Positions 5,391 through 8,043 of a stretch of 8,043 bases of DNA are shown here, piece by piece. This DNA is from an uncultured Erysipelotrichaceae bacterium (GTDB lineage: Bacteria; Bacillota_I; Bacilli_A; RF39; UBA660): NCBI GenBank assembly GCA_902795845.1, contig CADBMU010000001.1:1-8043 (forward strand), in the 5' to 3' direction. The translations under genes and the position numbers were made by a program. The notes below the pieces were generated by a model. That model did not search any database. It was not told the origin of the DNA and saw nothing but the letters and a program-made list of their open reading frames with translations. The first letter of the stretch is position 1; every line of letters begins with the position of its first letter.

Positions 5391-5398
5391 GATATAAT
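5390..5398 (+). promoter_or_regulatory. Extended -10 promoter for polA
   Basis: Bases 5390-5398 read TGATATAAT, the same extended -10 seen at 3234 and on the minus strand at 845. Its first T is the last base of the preceding terminator's T run. No convincing -35 is present, as that place is taken by the terminator loop. The expected start near 5405 coincides with the Shine-Dalgarno GGTGG, so the polA leader would be about 10 bases. Confidence 0.6.
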
Positions 5399-5414
5399 AA
5401 TAACGGTGGTTATA

Positions 5415-7982
5415 ATGAAGAAAATAATTTTAGTTGATGGCAATAATTTACTTTTTAGAAGTTATTATGCAACTGCATATACAGGAAATGTTATGAAAAA
5501 TTCTAAGGGATTTCCTACAAATGCTTTATATGGGTTAGTAACTATGATTAATAAAATCATTTTAGAAGAAAAACCTAGCTATATTGCGGTTGCTTTTGAT
5601 ATAGGTAAAAACTTTAGAAAATGCAAGTATGATTTTTATAAAGAAGGTAGACAACAAACTCCTGATGATTTAAAAAAACAAATGCCTTATGCTAGAAAAT
5701 TACTTAATAAAATGGGAATAAAAACTTTAGAGTTAGAACCTTATGAAGCTGACGATATAATTGGAACTCTTGCAAGCGAGGTAGAACGTGATGATAATTT
5801 TATTGCTACAATAGTTTCTAGTGATAAAGACTTATTACAATTATTATCAAAACAAGTTGATATTAAATTATTAAAGCAAAAAGATTATATAAGATATAAT
5901 CCTAAAACATTTTATGATGATTATAAAATTAATCCCATTAATATGATAGATTTAAAAGCTTTAGCAGGAGATCCTTCAGATAATATCCCAGGAGTTAAAG
6001 GAATTGGAGAAAAAACAGCTTTAAGTTTATTACAAAAGTATCCAACAATTGAAGAAATTTATAATCATATTGATGAGATAAAAGGTAAGACAAAAGAAAA
6101 ACTTATAATCGATAAAAATAATGCTTTTATGAGTAAAGAAATAGCAACAATTTATCGAGAAGTTCCAATTGATTTAAATTTAGAAGATTATAAATATGAA
6201 CATATCGAAAGTGATGAACTTTATGAGATGTATGAAGATTTAGAATTTTATTCTTTAATGAAAACATTTAAAGAGAAACCTAAAGAAAAAGAATTTAATT
6301 TTGTAGAAATAAATACTTGTGACGATATATCTTTAGAAGACGAAATGAGTTTTTACATAGAAGTAGATCAAACTAATTATCATGATGGTAATATAATTGG
6401 AATGGGAGTTTCTACAAAAAATAATAACTATTTTGTTAAGAAAGATTTAATAAAAGATGTTTTAGATAAAATAAAAAATAATGTATTATATACATTTGAA
6501 CAAAAAAAGAATATTGTTGCTTTAAATTACCAAAATATTACTTGCCCTGATGTAAATTATGATTTAAGTATTGCAGCAAGTATTTTGAATTATGAATTTA
6601 AAGATGATATAGCATATTTAATGAATAAAGACAAATATCAAGCAACTTTTTACTATGAAATAAAAGATTTTACATTAAATGAAAACTTAAAAAAAGAAAT
6701 AGCTAAAAAAGCTAATTATATTTTACAAACAAGAGATTCTTATATTAATAAATTAAAAATAGATGATGAATTCAAATTGTATGAAGAAATTGAAATGCCT
6801 TTGATAAAAGTACTTGCTGATATGGAAATTACTGGTGTTAAAGTTGATAAAAATGTCTTAGATGAAATGAAAGAAGAAACAAAGAAAAAAATAGATGTTT
6901 TAACTGATGAAATATATGAACTTGCTGGTATGGAATTTAAAATATCATCACCAAAGCAACTTGGAGAAGTTCTTTTTGAAAAACTTGGACTTCCTGGTGG
7001 TAAAAAAGGTACAAAAACATATAAAACAGATGTAAAAGTTTTAAATAAATTAGTTAATGCTCATCCAATTATTAAAAAAATTCTAGCTTACAGAAACTTA
7101 AGTAAAATATATTCTACTTATCTTGAAGGGTTAGAAACATATATTAAAAAAGACGGTAAAATACATACAATCTTTAAACAAAATTATACAAGAACTGGTA
7201 GATTATCATCAATTGAACCAAATTTACAAAATATTCCAGCTAGAGATGAAGAGGGAAGAAAAGTAAGAAAAGCTTTTCTACCAGTTAATGATTTGATTTT
7301 AAGTGTTGATTATAGTCAAATAGAATTAAGATTACTTGCTCATATATCAAAATCTGAAGATTTAATAAAAGCTTTTGTAAATGGAGAAGATATTCATACA
7401 AAGGTAGCAGCAGATATCCATGAAATAGATGAAAAAGAAGTGACTAAAAGTATGCGTTCAACTGCTAAAGCAGTTATCTTTGGAATAGTTTATGGAATTA
7501 GTGGATATGGATTAGGTGAAAATTTAGAGATATCAATTAAAGATGCTAAAAAATTTATAGATAAATATTATGAATTATATCCAGGAGTTAAGACTTACAT
7601 GAAAGAAATAGTTGAGTTTGCTCATGAAAATGGTTATGTTAGAACATTATTTAATCGTAAAAGAGTAATTGATGAATTAAATAACGCTAATTATATGGTT
7701 AGACAAACGGGAGAAAGAATAGCACTTAATACTCCAATTCAAGGAACTAGTGCAGATATTATAAAAAAAGCAATGGTCGAAGTATATGAAGCATTTAAAA
7801 AAGAAAATATTAAAACTAAAATGATTATTCAAGTTCATGATGAATTGATATTTGATGTAGTTAAAGAGGAAAAAGAACGTGTTGAACAAATAGTTAAAGA
7901 TAAAATGGAAAACGTTATTAAACTTAGTGTTCCTTTAAAAGTTAGTGCCGACTATGGAATAAACTGGTATGATGCAAAGTAG
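5415..7982 (+). CDS. polA: DNA polymerase I (5' nuclease and polymerase active, proofreading domain degenerate)
   Basis: DNA polymerase I fills gaps and removes RNA primers in replication and repair. The product is 855 aa, full length. The 5'-3' nuclease (about 1-290) has DGNN (Asp8), EADD (111-114), SSDKD (135-139) and GDPSDNIPGVKGIG (185-198). The 3'-5' exonuclease-like domain (about 300-480) is degenerate: the first acidic motif reads FYIEVD (313-318) where proofreading enzymes have FDTETD, and the later DEDD residues are not seen, as in Geobacillus-type enzymes. The polymerase domain keeps TRTGRLSS (592-599), DYSQIELR (632-639, Asp632), the O-helix with Arg681, Lys685 and Phe689 before GIVYG, and QVHDELIF (806-813, Asp809/Glu810). 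I chose ATG 5415 because the possible GTG at 5406 lies inside the GGTGG Shine-Dalgarno (5405-5409), and MKKIILVDGNN is the usual family start. It has its own promoter and terminator. Confidence 0.97.
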   Translation: MKKIILVDGNNLLFRSYYATAYTGNVMKNSKGFPTNALYGLVTMINKIILEEKPSYIAVAFDIGKNFRKCKYDFYKEGRQQTPDDLKKQMPYARKLLNKMGIKTLELEPYEADDIIGTLASEVERDDNFIATIVSSDKDLLQLLSKQVDIKLLKQKDYIRYNPKTFYDDYKINPINMIDLKALAGDPSDNIPGVKGIGEKTALSLLQKYPTIEEIYNHIDEIKGKTKEKLIIDKNNAFMSKEIATIYREVPIDLNLEDYKYEHIESDELYEMYEDLEFYSLMKTFKEKPKEKEFNFVEINTCDDISLEDEMSFYIEVDQTNYHDGNIIGMGVSTKNNNYFVKKDLIKDVLDKIKNNVLYTFEQKKNIVALNYQNITCPDVNYDLSIAASILNYEFKDDIAYLMNKDKYQATFYYEIKDFTLNENLKKEIAKKANYILQTRDSYINKLKIDDEFKLYEEIEMPLIKVLADMEITGVKVDKNVLDEMKEETKKKIDVLTDEIYELAGMEFKISSPKQLGEVLFEKLGLPGGKKGTKTYKTDVKVLNKLVNAHPIIKKILAYRNLSKIYSTYLEGLETYIKKDGKIHTIFKQNYTRTGRLSSIEPNLQNIPARDEEGRKVRKAFLPVNDLILSVDYSQIELRLLAHISKSEDLIKAFVNGEDIHTKVAADIHEIDEKEVTKSMRSTAKAVIFGIVYGISGYGLGENLEISIKDAKKFIDKYYELYPGVKTYMKEIVEFAHENGYVRTLFNRKRVIDELNNANYMVRQTGERIALNTPIQGTSADIIKKAMVEVYEAFKKENIKTKMIIQVHDELIFDVVKEEKERVEQIVKDKMENVIKLSVPLKVSADYGINWYDAK

Positions 7983-8012
7983 TAAATTTCTTTATAAAAT
8001 TTACTGCTTTTT
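7976..8012 (+). terminator. Intrinsic terminator overlapping the polA stop codon
   Basis: Bases 7976-7989 pair with 7997-8010 in a 14-bp stem (core AGTAAATTT with AAATTTACT, then one U-G wobble, then AAAG with CTTT) around a 7-base loop. T-rich sequence follows. The last two sense codons and the TAG of polA (7980-7982) are within the left arm. Confidence 0.8.
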
Positions 8013-8033
8013 ATTTATTTTATGAATACTTTT

Positions 8034-8042
8034 TGCTATAAT
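8034..8042 (+). promoter_or_regulatory. Extended -10 promoter for the next gene, at the window edge
   Basis: TGCTATAAT at 8034-8042 is a perfect extended -10, identical to that of P2 at 2712-2720. The -35 position (near 8014) reads TTTATT and is weak. The gene it serves lies beyond the window. Confidence 0.5.
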
Positions 8043-8043
8043 T

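Noticed and set aside
5406..5414. GTG start for polA nine bases upstream
   Set aside because: The GTG is part of the Shine-Dalgarno GGTGG and leaves no ribosome site of its own; ATG 5415 gives the standard MKKIILVDGNN start.
7677..7889. Minus-strand open frame of 70 codons inside polA
   Set aside because: Opposite the conserved polymerase palm/finger coding region, with Phe-rich shadow composition.
1..8043. Mycoplasma-type code with TGA as tryptophan
   Set aside because: All tryptophans seen are TGG and every CDS reaches its normal family length under the standard code, so recoding is not needed.
1..8043. CRISPR array, insertion sequence, prophage or RNA gene
   Set aside because: No spaced repeats, inverted terminal repeats, transposase or integrase motifs, tRNA cloverleaf or rRNA-like GC-rich segment were found.

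Overview
The window is very AT-rich (about three quarters A+T by eye), with short spacers, purine-rich Shine-Dalgarno sites, -10 boxes of the TATAAT type and standard Trp codons (TGG; no CDS needs TGA to be read through). Together with an exonuclease-deficient type DNA polymerase I and a Bacillus-style tyrosine-kinase/PHP-phosphatase module, this points to a low-GC Bacillota. A reduced, gut-type, Bacilli-related lineage is likely, but that is inference and the species cannot be named.

Layout. Bases 1-806 hold the 5' part of an unrecognised minus-strand gene that runs off the left edge. A short divergent promoter region (807-892) separates it from a rightward series. This starts with a small acidic protein (893-1153), followed by a degenerate PfkB-type sugar-kinase homologue (1215-2306) that lacks the catalytic aspartate and carries a low-complexity tail. 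The tail overlaps a stand-alone Smr-domain protein (2287-2550). A 203-base spacer then holds two near-consensus promoters and a possible 48-codon ORF. Next comes an unrecognised 139-aa protein (2754-3173) closed by a terminator.

Bases 3268-5359 are a compact three-gene operon. It encodes a Wzz/CpsC-type membrane activator, a CpsD/YwqD-type bacterial tyrosine kinase and a CpsB/YwqE-type PHP tyrosine phosphatase. Both internal junctions are TAATG, and the operon has its own promoter and a strong terminator. No glycosyltransferase or other polysaccharide gene is attached, so it looks like a free-standing phosphorylation switch. polA (5415-7982) follows with its own -10 element and a terminator whose stem contains the polA stop codon. 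A promoter for the next, unseen gene ends at the right edge.

The best leads are the apparent pseudokinase coupled to the Smr protein, the orphan kinase/phosphatase operon, and the tandem promoters in front of the unknown 139-aa gene. Most of the rest is ordinary core genome; I see no mobile element, CRISPR array, tRNA or rRNA.
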